Source: DASUAS01 sp963809795 (GTDB taxonomy: Bacteria; Actinomycetota; Acidimicrobiia; IMCC26256; DASPTH01). From it: 64,000 bases of DNA. The stretch's first letter is position 1. Every line of letters begins with the position of its first letter. This document shows, piece by piece, positions 1-8,011 of this stretch. The stretch spans positions 248,001 to 312,000 of the forward strand of contig CAWELN010000014.1 of NCBI GenBank assembly GCA_963809795.1, in the 5' to 3' direction. Both the position numbers and the translations under genes were made by a program. A model generated the notes under the pieces. The model saw only the letters and a program-made list of their open reading frames with translations. It was not told where the DNA came from and searched no databases.

Positions 1-236
1 ATGATCACGTCGGCTTCCTTGCACGCGTCCGCGGTCGTCAGCACCCGGAGCCCGGCCTCCTCGGCCTTGGCCCACGACGACGAACCTTCCCGGAGACCGA
101 CGCGCACGTCGACGCCGGAGTCCTTCATGTTGAGCGCGTGCGCATGTCCCTGCGACCCGTAGCCGAGGACCGCCACCTTGCGTCCCTCGAGGAGGCCGAG
201 ATCGGCGTCGTCGTCGTAGTAGATGGTCGCAGACAT
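1..236 (-). CDS. ilvC: Ketol-acid reductoisomerase, N-terminal part (cut by window edge)
   Basis: The reverse strand from the ATG at 236 reads MSATIYYDDDADLGLLEGRK followed by VAVLGYGSQGHAHALNMKDSG, the nucleotide-binding Rossmann start of acetohydroxy acid isomeroreductase (GYGSQGHAHA is the family signature). This enzyme performs the second step of isoleucine and valine synthesis, NADPH-dependent isomeroreduction of acetolactate. About 78 residues are inside the window; the rest lies beyond base 1. It is the third gene of the order ilvB-ilvN-ilvC on the minus strand and is separated from ilvN by 118 bases containing a strong hairpin. The frame is intact as far as it can be read. Confidence 0.95.
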   Translation of the reverse strand, partial: MSATIYYDDDADLGLLEGRKVAVLGYGSQGHAHALNMKDSGVDVRVGLREGSSSWAKAEEAGLRVLTTADACKEADVI

Positions 237-252
237 AATTCGCTCCTTCACT

Positions 253-275
253 GCGGCGCAGGGTACCTGCGCCGC
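253..275 (-). promoter_or_regulatory. Perfect 10-bp hairpin between ilvN and ilvC
   Basis: Bases 253-262 pair perfectly with 266-275 around a 3-base loop (arms gcggcgcagg / cctgcgccgc). There is no T-run after it on the minus strand, so it is more likely an mRNA processing, stability or partial-termination element than a full intrinsic terminator. It lies 17 bases upstream of the ilvC start. The rest of the 237-354 gap is GC-rich with further short repeats of the gcgagc type. Confidence 0.5.
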
Positions 276-354
276 GGGCGTTCACTCGCTGGCGAGCAGC
301 CTGCGCTCGCTTCGCTCGTCTCCGGCTGCCGCGTCTTGCGGCGCAATCAGTTTG

Positions 355-898
355 TCAGACCGCCCGGTTCTTCACGGCACGCAGCTTGGCGGGGCGCCGG
401 GCCAGCTTGGGCAGGGCGATGCGTCCGGTGCGCTGGAGCTCGATGATCCCGAACGGCTGCAGCAGATCCGTCATGGCGTCGAGCTTCTCGGGCGCGCCGG
501 CCACCTGGATGGTGAGGGCGTCGTGACCGACGTCGTCGATGCGGGCCTGGAAGATCGAGGCCAGCTCGGTGATCTGCGACCGCAGCTCGGCGCGTCGCCT
601 TCACCGTGACCAGCATGAGCTCCCGCTCGACCGCCTCGTCGGGGTGCAGCTCGGCGATCTTGAGCACCGGGATCAGCTTGTTGAGCTGCTTGGTGATCTG
701 CTCGAGCGGCGCCGACTCGGCGTCGACGACGATGGTCATCCGGCTGAAGCGCTCGTCCTCGGTCGGGCTGACCGCGAGCGACACGATGTTGAACCCGCGG
801 CGCGCGAAGAGCCCGGCGACACGCGAGAGCACGCCGAACTTGTTCTCGACGAGCACGGTGAGGATGTGGTGCTTGCCGGACATCTCGCTCGTCGCCAT
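355..898 (-). CDS. ilvN: Acetolactate synthase small (regulatory) subunit, with one apparent frameshift
   Basis: The N-terminal ACT domain is clear from the ATG at 898 (HHILTVLVENKFGVLSRVAG, then LFARRGFNIVSLAVSPTED). This subunit binds valine and gives feedback control of IlvB. After residue ~100 (ELMLVTVKA) the frame breaks in bases 589-600. In the next frame the protein continues as ELRSQITELASIFQARIDDV and ends NRAV at the stop codon at 355-357. Removing one base restores a normal ~180-residue IlvN, so an assembly indel is more likely than a true pseudogene. The start overlaps the ilvB stop (TGATG), indicating translational coupling. Confidence 0.88.
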
Positions 899-2625
899 CA
901 GTCACGCCCTCCCGGACGGTCGTGCGCGGGGTCGAGGATCACGTCGTCGTTCGTCGTCCCGGGCGCGACCATCGGGTACACCTTCTCCCGATAGTCGGTG
1001 CGGAAGTCGATCACGACCGGCCGGTCGTCGACCTCGTTCGCCTTCTGGATCGTCGTCTCGACGTCGTCGGGCGTGTCGACACGGAAAGCGACGCACCCCA
1101 TGGCCTCGGCCCACTTCACGTAGTCGGGCAGGTCGGGCGAGAGGTACACCTCGCTGTACCGCTCCTCGTAGAAGAGCTCCTGCCACTGGCGGACCATGCC
1201 CAGGTACGCGTTGTTGAGGATCGCGATCTTCACCGGGATGCGCTCGGCGCTCGCGGTCACCAGCTCCTGCGCGGTCATCTGGAAGCAGCCGTCGCCGTCG
1301 ACCGCCCACACCATGCGCTCCGGCTTGCCGACCTTGGCGCCGATCGCCGCCGGCACCGCGAAGCCCATGGTGCCCAGCCCGCCGGAGTTGACCCACGTGT
1401 AGGGGTGGTTGAACTTCCAGCGCTGGCTGGTCCACATCTGGTGTTGGCCCACGCCTGACGCGACGATCGTGTCGTCGGGGGTGTTGTCGCGCAGCTGGTC
1501 GATCACGTACTGCGGCTTGAGCGGGCCGTCCTCCACCTGCTCGTAGTGCAGCGGGAACTGCTGCTGCCACCGGCGCAGCTGCACGTGCCAGTCGTCGAGC
1601 GACGGCCACTCGCGCCTGTTCTTCTCGGCGCGCACCGCCTTCACCATCTCCTCGATCACGAGGCGGCAGTCGCCGACGATGGGCACGTCGGGACGGCGCA
1701 CCTTGCCCAGCTCGGCGGGGTCGATGTCGACGTGGATGATCTTGGCGCCCTGGGCGAACCCGTCGAGCTTGCCGGTGACGCGGTCGTCGAAGCGCGACCC
1801 CAGCGCGACGAGCAGGTCGGACTGCTGCATGGCGGTGATCGCGGTGTAGTTGCCGTGCATGCCCGGCATGCCCAGGCAGCGCTCGTGGTCGTCGGGGAAC
1901 GCGCCCCGCGCCATCAGCGTGGTGACCACCGGGAAGCCGGTGAGCTCGACCAGCTCGCGCAGGGCCTCGGCGGCCCTGGCCTTCAAGATGCCACCACCGG
2001 CGTAGATCACGGGGCGCTGCGCCTCACCCATGAGCCGGGCGGCGTCCTTGATCTGCTTGGCGTGGCCCTTGGTGGTGGGCTTGTACCCGGGGAGGTCGAC
2101 CGTCTCGGGCCAGTACCAGTTCATCGCCTGGTTGGCGACGTCCTTCGGCATGTCGATGAGCACGGGACCGGGGCGACCGGTGGTGGCCACGTGGAAGGCC
2201 TCCCGGACCACCCGCGGGACCTCGGACGCGTCGGTGATCAGCCAGTTGTGCTTGGTGATCGGCATGGTGATGCCGACGGTGTCGGCCTCCTGGAAGGCGT
2301 CGGTCCCGATCACCGCGTAGGGCACCTGGCCGGTCACGACCACCAGCGGGATGCTGTCCATGTAGGCGTCGCAGAGCGGCGTGACGATGTTGGTCGCCGC
2401 GGGGCCGCTGGTGACCATGGCGACTCCGGGGCGGCCGGTCACGTGCGCGTACCCCTCCGCCATGTGGCCGGCGCCCTGCTCGTGACGCACCAGGATGTGG
2501 CGGATCGACGAATCGATCAGCGGGTCGTAGACGGGGAGGATCGCACCGCCGGGGAGGCCGAACATGACCTCGGTGTGCTCCATCTCGAGGCTCTTGATCA
2601 GTGCCTGGGCTCCGGTGAGCTGCAT
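898..2625 (-). CDS. ilvB: Acetolactate synthase large (catalytic) subunit
   Basis: 575 residues starting MQLTGAQALIKSLEMEHTEV. It is a thiamine-diphosphate enzyme that condenses two pyruvates, or pyruvate plus 2-ketobutyrate, to start valine/leucine and isoleucine synthesis. Visible family marks are the N-terminal FGLPGGAILPVYD with the HVRHEQGAGHMAEGYA-type glutamate region, the central FAD-associated domain, and the C-terminal ThDP/Mg motif GDGCFQMTAQEL...NNAYLGMV. I take the ATG at 2625 because the family begins there and the frame upstream runs through the leader and terminator. Its stop overlaps the ilvN start. Expression is very likely controlled by the attenuator at 2714-2807. Confidence 0.96.
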   Translation of the reverse strand: MQLTGAQALIKSLEMEHTEVMFGLPGGAILPVYDPLIDSSIRHILVRHEQGAGHMAEGYAHVTGRPGVAMVTSGPAATNIVTPLCDAYMDSIPLVVVTGQVPYAVIGTDAFQEADTVGITMPITKHNWLITDASEVPRVVREAFHVATTGRPGPVLIDMPKDVANQAMNWYWPETVDLPGYKPTTKGHAKQIKDAARLMGEAQRPVIYAGGGILKARAAEALRELVELTGFPVVTTLMARGAFPDDHERCLGMPGMHGNYTAITAMQQSDLLVALGSRFDDRVTGKLDGFAQGAKIIHVDIDPAELGKVRRPDVPIVGDCRLVIEEMVKAVRAEKNRREWPSLDDWHVQLRRWQQQFPLHYEQVEDGPLKPQYVIDQLRDNTPDDTIVASGVGQHQMWTSQRWKFNHPYTWVNSGGLGTMGFAVPAAIGAKVGKPERMVWAVDGDGCFQMTAQELVTASAERIPVKIAILNNAYLGMVRQWQELFYEERYSEVYLSPDLPDYVKWAEAMGCVAFRVDTPDDVETTIQKANEVDDRPVVIDFRTDYREKVYPMVAPGTTNDDVILDPAHDRPGGRD

Positions 2626-2713
2626 GGTCGGGCGGCTTTCTCTTGGAATGGGTCTCGTCGAGTGGTGCGGGAAGGGGTGCGGGACGGCCCATGTCCCGAG
2701 GGAAACTGGGCAG

Positions 2714-2740
2714 AAAAAAACCCCCGCCGGAGCGGAGGCG
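2714..2740 (-). terminator. Intrinsic terminator of the ilvB attenuator
   Basis: Read on the minus strand, a GC hairpin (CGCCTCCG, loop CTC, CGGCGGGG, one mismatch in the stem) is followed directly by seven T residues. It lies between the ilv leader peptide (stop at 2769) and the ilvB start (2625), where an attenuator terminator should be. Upstream GC-rich arms at 2741-2760 could form a competing structure; that pairing is inference. Confidence 0.75.
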
Positions 2741-2768
2741 AAGCGCACGCGCGAGAAGGCGACGTGCG

Positions 2769-2807
2769 CTAGGTGACTACGAGAATGGTGTCGGCGTAGT
2801 GGTGCAT
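2769..2807 (-). CDS. ilv operon leader peptide (Ile-Leu-Val-Val)
   Basis: A 12-codon frame on the minus strand reads MHHYADTILVVT followed by TAG. The run Ile-Leu-Val-Val is exactly the set of amino acids whose supply controls ilvBN, and the frame ends 28 bases before the terminator hairpin. This is the layout of transcription attenuation by ribosome stalling, known upstream of ilvBNC in Corynebacterium and other actinobacteria. The putative -10 box ends only 9 bases before the ATG, so the peptide is probably translated from a leaderless transcript. Far too short to be found by ordinary gene callers. Confidence 0.82.
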   Translation of the reverse strand: MHHYADTILVVT

Positions 2808-2816
2808 GGACCGACA

Positions 2817-2845
2817 ACTATGCCCGAACCGACCGCCGAACGCAA
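2817..2845 (-). promoter_or_regulatory. Promoter of the ilvBN(C) operon
   Basis: On the minus strand TTGCGT (2840-2845) and CATAGT (2817-2822) are separated by 17 bases, a good match to the SigA-type -35/-10 arrangement. Transcription would begin at or next to the leader-peptide ATG at 2807. The remaining gap to the histidine kinase stop (2846-3026) shows nothing else I can name. Confidence 0.65.
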
Positions 2846-3026
2846 GTCATTCCCCGGGGAGAAGGTGGCGGGACGACCGGGACGGTCGAATGTGCGCTTC
2901 CGGCAACGCCGTTGCGTGGGAGGGCATCGACTCGGGCACCACCATCGGCGACGGCCGCCATCGGACCGTCCCGCCACGCCGAGGATGCCCGACCCCCCGT
3001 GAGAAGAAGATGAGGAACCGCCCGGA

Positions 3027-4424
3027 TCACACGGTGACGTCGGCCGGTTCGGCCCGCGGGAGCCGGAGGCGCACCTCCGCGCCCCCGCCCGGAGAGGTCC
3101 CCACCTGGACCGAACCACCGTGGGCGCCGACGATGGCGTCGACGATGGCGAGGCCCAGCCCGGCGCCGCCGTGCGCCTCGGGACTGTCGCCCGGCGAGAA
3201 CCGCCCGACGCCCTGCTCCAGCCACGCGGAGGGGAACCCGGGACCGTCGTCGCGCACCAGGACCACCGCGTCATCGCCGTCGCGGTCGACCACCACCTCG
3301 ACCCGGTGCTCCGCGTAGCGCAGCGCGTTCTCCACGAGGTTCCGCACCGCCCGCTCGACCGCGTCGGCGTCTCCGAGCACGGTCGCGTCGCCGGTGACGG
3401 TGGGAACGACCGATGAGGACCCGCTCCGGGCGCCGGCCGCGGTCGCGGTGGTCACCGCGCGGCGCGCCACGTCGCCGACATCGAACGGCGTGGGCGGCGG
3501 CGCGGCGGAGCGCGAGCGCGCCAGCACCAACAGGCTCACCGCCAGGTGGTCGAGCCGTTCGATCTCCTCCATCGCCGAGTCCAGGGCGGCCGCGGTGTCC
3601 GGGTCGGCCTCGGCATCGGTCTGCAGGCGCGCCAGCTCCAGCTCGCCGCGTGCGATCGAGATGGGTGTGCGCAGCTCGTGGCTGGCGTCGTCGAGGAAGA
3701 CGCGCTCGTGCTCCAATGCGTCCTCGATGCGTTCGAGCAGGTGGTTGAGCCGGCGAGCGAGCTCGGCGAGCTCCTCTCCGGCATCCTCGGGCACCGACAG
3801 GCGTCGGCTGAGCTGTCGCGCCGAGCGGGCCGCGATCACGTCGGCGTCCTCGATCATCTCCTGCACGGGGCGCAGCGCGGCGCCGGCCAGGAACCAGCCG
3901 GCGATGGTCACCAGCACCGCCAGCAGTGGGAGGCCGACGGCGAGCGCCAGCTCCAGCCGGTGCTGGGCCCGGGTCGTCTCCTCGAGCGTCGTGCCGACCA
4001 CGACCACCTCGTCGCCGTCACCCACCGGGCCGGCCCGCAGCCGGGCCCGCTCGCCGCGGGGCCCGGCGTCGCGCACGAGGGTGATCTGGTGGAGGCGGGC
4101 GCGTTCGAGCTGGCCGCCGCGGAGGACGGCGTGGCGGCGCAGCGCGCGCGGTGACGCGGCCACGACCGCCCCCTCGGCATCGATCACCTGCGCGAAGGAC
4201 TCGGCGTCGGGGATGCTGGGACGGACGGTCGACCCGGTCGACGTGCTCTTGATCTGCTGCGCGGCGGCGAGGAAGCGGGTCTCGAGCGTCTCGTCGAGCG
4301 CGGAGTTCAACGCCGATCGGTACTGCACATCGACGAGTACGCCCACGAGCGCCGACAGCACCACTGTCACCAGCGCGAGCACCAACGTGATCCGGCCGCG
4401 GAGCGTGCGCGGGCGGAGTCTCAC
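3027..4424 (-). CDS. Two-component sensor histidine kinase
   Basis: 465 residues from a GTG at 4424 that overlaps the stop of the response regulator gene (GTGA). Order of parts: membrane segment at ~10-31, an extracytoplasmic sensor region of ~125 residues, second membrane segment ~158-184, HAMP linker, HisKA dimerisation helix with phospho-acceptor His249 (DDASHELRTPI), then the HATPase domain with the N box (NLVENALRYA), DDGPGF and GLGLAIV. It phosphorylates the partner regulator encoded just upstream. The layout resembles the MprB/CutS type of actinobacterial kinases; the stimulus cannot be read from the sequence. Confidence 0.93.
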   Translation of the reverse strand: MRLRPRTLRGRITLVLALVTVVLSALVGVLVDVQYRSALNSALDETLETRFLAAAQQIKSTSTGSTVRPSIPDAESFAQVIDAEGAVVAASPRALRRHAVLRGGQLERARLHQITLVRDAGPRGERARLRAGPVGDGDEVVVVGTTLEETTRAQHRLELALAVGLPLLAVLVTIAGWFLAGAALRPVQEMIEDADVIAARSARQLSRRLSVPEDAGEELAELARRLNHLLERIEDALEHERVFLDDASHELRTPISIARGELELARLQTDAEADPDTAAALDSAMEEIERLDHLAVSLLVLARSRSAAPPPTPFDVGDVARRAVTTATAAGARSGSSSVVPTVTGDATVLGDADAVERAVRNLVENALRYAEHRVEVVVDRDGDDAVVLVRDDGPGFPSAWLEQGVGRFSPGDSPEAHGGAGLGLAIVDAIVGAHGGSVQVGTSPGGGAEVRLRLPRAEPADVTV

Positions 4425-5125
4425 GACGCGCTGCGCAGCCGGTATCCCACTCCGCGGACGGTCTCGATCGTCCGCCGCCCGAACGGGCGGTCGATCTTCT
4501 CCCGGAGATAGCGCACGTACACGTCGACCACGTTGGACGTGCCGTCGTAGGCGAAGTCCCACGCGTGCTCGAGGATCGCGGTGCGCGTGAGCACCTCGTC
4601 GGGGTGCCGCAGGAACAGCTCGAGCAGCGCGAACTCCTTGGGGCTCAGGTCGATGTCCTTCCCACCGCGCATCACCCGGTGCGTCGCGGGATCGAGCTCC
4701 AGGTCGCCGACGCCGAGCACCGACGGCCGCGGCACCGCGCCGCGTCGGGTGAGGGCCCGGAGACGCGCGGCCAGCTCCGCGAAGGAGAACGGCTTGGCCA
4801 GGTAGTCGTCGGCACCGGCGTCGAGCCCGGTGACGCGGTCGTCCACGCTGTCGCGGGCGGTCAGCAGCAGCACCGGCGCCCACCGACCCCGCGTGCGCAG
4901 CTCGCGGCACACCTCGAACCCGTTCGGCGGCGGGATCATGACGTCGAGGACCACCGCGTCGTACTCGTTCTCCGACGCCAACCAGAGCCCGTCGGTGCCG
5001 GTGCCGGCCACGTCGACCGCGTAGCCCTCGCGCTCCAACGCCCGCTTGACCAGCGAGGCCATCTTCACCTCGTCCTCGACGACGAGCACCCGCACGGGCG
5101 CATCGTACGAGACGGGCGCGGCCAT
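4421..5125 (-). CDS. OmpR/PhoB-family response regulator
   Basis: 234 residues beginning MAAPVSYDAPVRVLVVEDE. The receiver domain has the acidic pocket (VVEDE), phospho-acceptor Asp61 (AVVLDVMIPPPNG), Thr (LLLTARD) and Lys (LAKPFSF). The winged-helix DNA-binding domain at ~135-230 has the family pattern DLSPKEFALLELFLRHP and VDVYVRYLREKID, RGVGYRL. It forms an operon with the sensor kinase. The reading frame stays open far upstream into the 61-bp repeat array (MERSRARRAGRRRGID...), so a longer start is possible; I prefer the ATG at 5125 because the receiver domain begins there. Confidence 0.92.
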   Translation of the reverse strand: MAAPVSYDAPVRVLVVEDEVKMASLVKRALEREGYAVDVAGTGTDGLWLASENEYDAVVLDVMIPPPNGFEVCRELRTRGRWAPVLLLTARDSVDDRVTGLDAGADDYLAKPFSFAELAARLRALTRRGAVPRPSVLGVGDLELDPATHRVMRGGKDIDLSPKEFALLELFLRHPDEVLTRTAILEHAWDFAYDGTSNVVDVYVRYLREKIDRPFGRRTIETVRGVGYRLRSAS

Positions 5126-5180
5126 AGGCGTCAGCAGAGCACGCTCCTCATGAGCGTCGGATGAGAAGCTCCAGAACGGG

Positions 5181-5474
5181 TCGATTCCGCGGCGCCGTCC
5201 CGCCCTCCGGGCACGGCTCCGCTCCATCTCCTCCACCACGGTCGATTCCGCTACGCCGTCCCGCCCTCCGGGCACGGCTCCGCTCCATCTCCTCCACCAC
5301 GGTCGATTCCGCTACGCCGTCCCGCCCTCCGGGCACGGCTCCGCTCCATCTCCTCCACCACGGTCGATTCCGCTACGCCGTCCCGCCCTCCGGGCACGGC
5401 TCCGCTCCATCTCCTCCACCACGGTCGATTCCGCTACGCCGTCCCGCCCTCCGGGCACGGCTCCGCTCCATCTC
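5181..5474. repeat. Tandem array of a 61-bp repeat, five copies (family B)
   Basis: The string tcgattccg recurs at 5181, 5242, 5303, 5364 and 5425, an exact 61-base period. The last unit is cut at 50 bases by the mutM stop codon (5475-5477). Copies are nearly identical; the first differs at a few positions (gcggcg instead of gctacg). On the minus strand the array starts immediately after the mutM stop and runs to just upstream of the response regulator. There are no unique spacers, so it is not a CRISPR. A diverged single copy lies at 58936-58991. Confidence 0.93.
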
Positions 5475-6260
5475 CTAGACCTGGTGAACCGGGCAGGAGT
5501 ACGTGGTGCGCCCACCGATGGTGCGGCGAAGCAGCGGGGCGCCGTCCCGGGGGCAGTGCAGGCCGGGCCCGCGGGCCGACGTGAGGTCCCCGGTGTGCGA
5601 GCCGCCCCGCTTCCCGAGGATGCGCAGCGTGTCGCGGATGGCACGGTGCAAGCGCTTGACCTCGTCGTCGCCGAGGTCGTGGGCGGCACGGGCAGGATCG
5701 ATGCCGGCCCGCCAGAGGGCCTCGTCGCACAGCAGGTTGCCGAGACCGGCGACGCGCGACTGGTCCATGATCACCGCCTTCACCGGCGCTCGGCTCCGGG
5801 CGGTGATGGCGCGCAGCTGCGCCAGGGTGAGGTCGAAGGCGTCGGGACCGAGACGATCCTCGTCGGGATCGAGCTCGACCGCGCCGAGCCGGCGCGGATC
5901 GCGGACGAACATCGTGCCACCGTCGGCGAACGTCACCCCGAAGCGGTGCCACGCGGTATCGGGCTTGTTGCTGGCGTAGCGAAGCGGATCGCCGGCGGCT
6001 TCGTCGTCGACCAGCACGCGGCCGCTCATGCCGAGGTGCAGGCCGAGCACTGCGCCACTGGAGACGTCGACGAGGATCAACTTCCCGCGACGGCGGGCGG
6101 CGACGAACGACTGGCCGAGCAAGGCGGCGCGCGCACCGGCCGGAGTGAGGCCGCGCTTCAGGAACCACGCGTCGGGTGCGAAGACCTCTCGGATCTCCCG
6201 GTCCAGGGCACGCGCCTCGATCAGGGCCCGCGCCGTCTCGACCTCGAGGATCTCGGGCAA
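5475..6260 (-). CDS. mutM: Formamidopyrimidine-DNA glycosylase (Fpg/MutM family)
   Basis: 261 residues. The family needs Pro-Glu directly after the initiator, and the only fitting start is the TTG at 6260 giving (M)PEILEVETARALIEARALD; this TTG begins one base after the ilvD stop. Visible marks are the conserved Lys in RRRGKLILVDV, GLHLGMSG, RDPRRLG and GLGNLLCDEALWRAGIDP (helix-two-turn-helix). The C-terminal zinc finger is altered: CPRD...CPVH replaces the usual four cysteines, so two ligand positions are Asp and His. It excises oxidised purines. The altered finger resembles the MutM-like paralogues known in actinobacteria, so substrate range is uncertain. Confidence 0.88.
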   Translation of the reverse strand: MPEILEVETARALIEARALDREIREVFAPDAWFLKRGLTPAGARAALLGQSFVAARRRGKLILVDVSSGAVLGLHLGMSGRVLVDDEAAGDPLRYASNKPDTAWHRFGVTFADGGTMFVRDPRRLGAVELDPDEDRLGPDAFDLTLAQLRAITARSRAPVKAVIMDQSRVAGLGNLLCDEALWRAGIDPARAAHDLGDDEVKRLHRAIRDTLRILGKRGGSHTGDLTSARGPGLHCPRDGAPLLRRTIGGRTTYSCPVHQV

Positions 6261-6261
6261 G

Positions 6262-7959
6262 TCAGTCGATGAGGTTGGTGATGGCGCCGCGCTCGGCACC
6301 CTGTGCGAGCCGCGCGTACTTGGCGAGGAACCCACTCGTGTAGCGGGGCGCCATCGGCTTCCAGTCGGCGCGCCGGCGTACCAGCTCGGCCTCGTCGACC
6401 ATGAGGTCGATCGTGTGCGCGTCGGCGTCGATCACGATGCGGTCGCCTTCCTCCACCAGCGCGATCGGTCCGCCGTCGACCGCCTCCGGCGCGACGTGCC
6501 CGACGCAGAACCCGTGGGTGCCGCCCGAGAAGCGACCGTCGGTGACGAGCGCGGCATCGGCGCCGCGGCCGGCCCCCTTCATCGCGCCGGTGACCGCCAG
6601 CATCTCGCGCATGCCCGGCCCACCTTTCGGGCCCTCGTAGCGGATCACCACGATGTCACCGGCGTTGATGTTCCCGGCGAGGATCGCCTCCATCGCGAGC
6701 TCCTCGCCGTCGAAGACGCGCGCCACGCCGTCGAACTTCAGGTCGTCGATCCCGGCCACCTTCACCACGCCGCCGTTCGGCGCGAGGGAGCCGCGCAGCA
6801 CCGCGATTCCGCCCTGGGCGTGGATCGGTGCACGGAGCGGGTGCACCACGTCGCCGTCGGGCTTCGGCGCGTCGAGCGCGGCGAGGTTCTCGGCGATGGT
6901 CTTGCCGGTGACGGTGAGGCAGTCGCCGTGCAGCAGCCCGGCGTCGAGCAGCTCCTGCATCACGACCTGCACGCCGCCGACGCGGTCGAGGTCGACCATG
7001 TGGTACTTGCCGTGCGGCTTCATGTCGGCGATGTGGGGCACGCGCGCGCCGACGCGGTTGAAGTCGTCGAGCTCGAGCTCCACGCCCGCCTCGTTGGCGA
7101 TGGCGAGCAGGTGCAGCACCGCGTTCGTGGACCCGCCGACGGCCATGGTGACCGCGATCGCGTTCTCGAACGCCTCCTTGGTCATGATCTGGCGCGGCCG
7201 GATCCCGGCCTCGATCAGTGCGACCACCGCACGCCCGGAGTCGTACGCGTGGTCGTCGCGCCGGCGGTCGACGGCCGGTGCGCAGGACGACCCGGGAAGC
7301 GACATGCCGATCGCCTCCGCCACCGACGCCATCGTGTTGGCGGTGAACATCCCCGCGCACGAACCCTCGGTCGGACAGGCGCGCTTCTCGATCTCGCCGA
7401 GCTCGCTGACCGACAGCGTGCCGGCCGCGCACGCGCCAACCGCCTCGAAGACGCTGACGATGTCGAGCGCCTGGTCCTTGTAGTGGCCGGGGAGGATCGA
7501 ACCCCCGTAGAGGAACACCGACGGCACGTTGGTGCGGGCGGCGGCCATGAGCATCCCCGGCAGGCTCTTGTCGCAGCCGGCGAACGTCACCAGCGCGTCG
7601 AGCCGCTCCGAGTGGACCATGCACTCGACCGAGTCGGCGATGATCTCGCGGCTCACCAGCGAGCCGCGCATGCCCTCGTGGCCCATCGAGATGCCGTCGC
7701 TGACCGCGATGGTGACGAACTCCATCGGGAAGCCCCCGGCGGCGCGCACACCCTCCTTCGCTCGTTTGGCGAGCCGGTCGAGCGGAAGGTTGCACGGCGT
7801 GACCTCGTTCCAGCTCGACGCCACGCCCACCTGCGCCCGGCCCCAGTCGTCGTCGGTCATGCCGACGGCGCGCAGCATGGCGCGTGCGGGTGCGCGCTCC
7901 ATGCCGTCGGTGACCTCGTAGCTGTGCGGCTTCATCGCGTCGGGCGTGGGACGGGGCAT
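6262..7959 (-). CDS. ilvD: Dihydroxy-acid dehydratase
   Basis: 565 residues, the full length for the IlvD/Edd family. It dehydrates 2,3-dihydroxy-isovalerate and -methylvalerate to the keto acids, third step of valine and isoleucine synthesis. Cysteines for the iron-sulfur cluster are seen in TPCNLPLD, AGCDKSLPG and EGSCAGMFTANTM, and the C-terminal part has VTDGRFSGGTHGFCVGHVAPEA. A TACGCT box lies 6 bases before the ATG (7966-7971), fitting leaderless transcription. It is followed after one base by mutM, and is transcribed separately from ilvBNC. Confidence 0.96.
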   Translation of the reverse strand: MPRPTPDAMKPHSYEVTDGMERAPARAMLRAVGMTDDDWGRAQVGVASSWNEVTPCNLPLDRLAKRAKEGVRAAGGFPMEFVTIAVSDGISMGHEGMRGSLVSREIIADSVECMVHSERLDALVTFAGCDKSLPGMLMAAARTNVPSVFLYGGSILPGHYKDQALDIVSVFEAVGACAAGTLSVSELGEIEKRACPTEGSCAGMFTANTMASVAEAIGMSLPGSSCAPAVDRRRDDHAYDSGRAVVALIEAGIRPRQIMTKEAFENAIAVTMAVGGSTNAVLHLLAIANEAGVELELDDFNRVGARVPHIADMKPHGKYHMVDLDRVGGVQVVMQELLDAGLLHGDCLTVTGKTIAENLAALDAPKPDGDVVHPLRAPIHAQGGIAVLRGSLAPNGGVVKVAGIDDLKFDGVARVFDGEELAMEAILAGNINAGDIVVIRYEGPKGGPGMREMLAVTGAMKGAGRGADAALVTDGRFSGGTHGFCVGHVAPEAVDGGPIALVEEGDRIVIDADAHTIDLMVDEAELVRRRADWKPMAPRYTSGFLAKYARLAQGAERGAITNLID

Positions 7960-8011
7960 GCGGGCAGCGTACCCTCGAGGGTGCAGCGCCCCGGCGGAGA
8001 ATGGAGCGGCG

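Noticed and set aside
2626..2817. Frame running ~64 residues upstream of the ilvB ATG
   Set aside because: It crosses the attenuator hairpin, T-run and leader peptide; the family begins at the ATG at 2625.
5181..5474. CRISPR-like tandem repeat
   Set aside because: No unique spacers, unit directly abutting unit, no cas genes near.
5126..5689. Long open frames through the 61-bp array
   Set aside because: 61 is not a multiple of three, so frames rotate through the units; the openness comes from GC-rich repeats. Only the possible extension into the regulator is kept as a finding.
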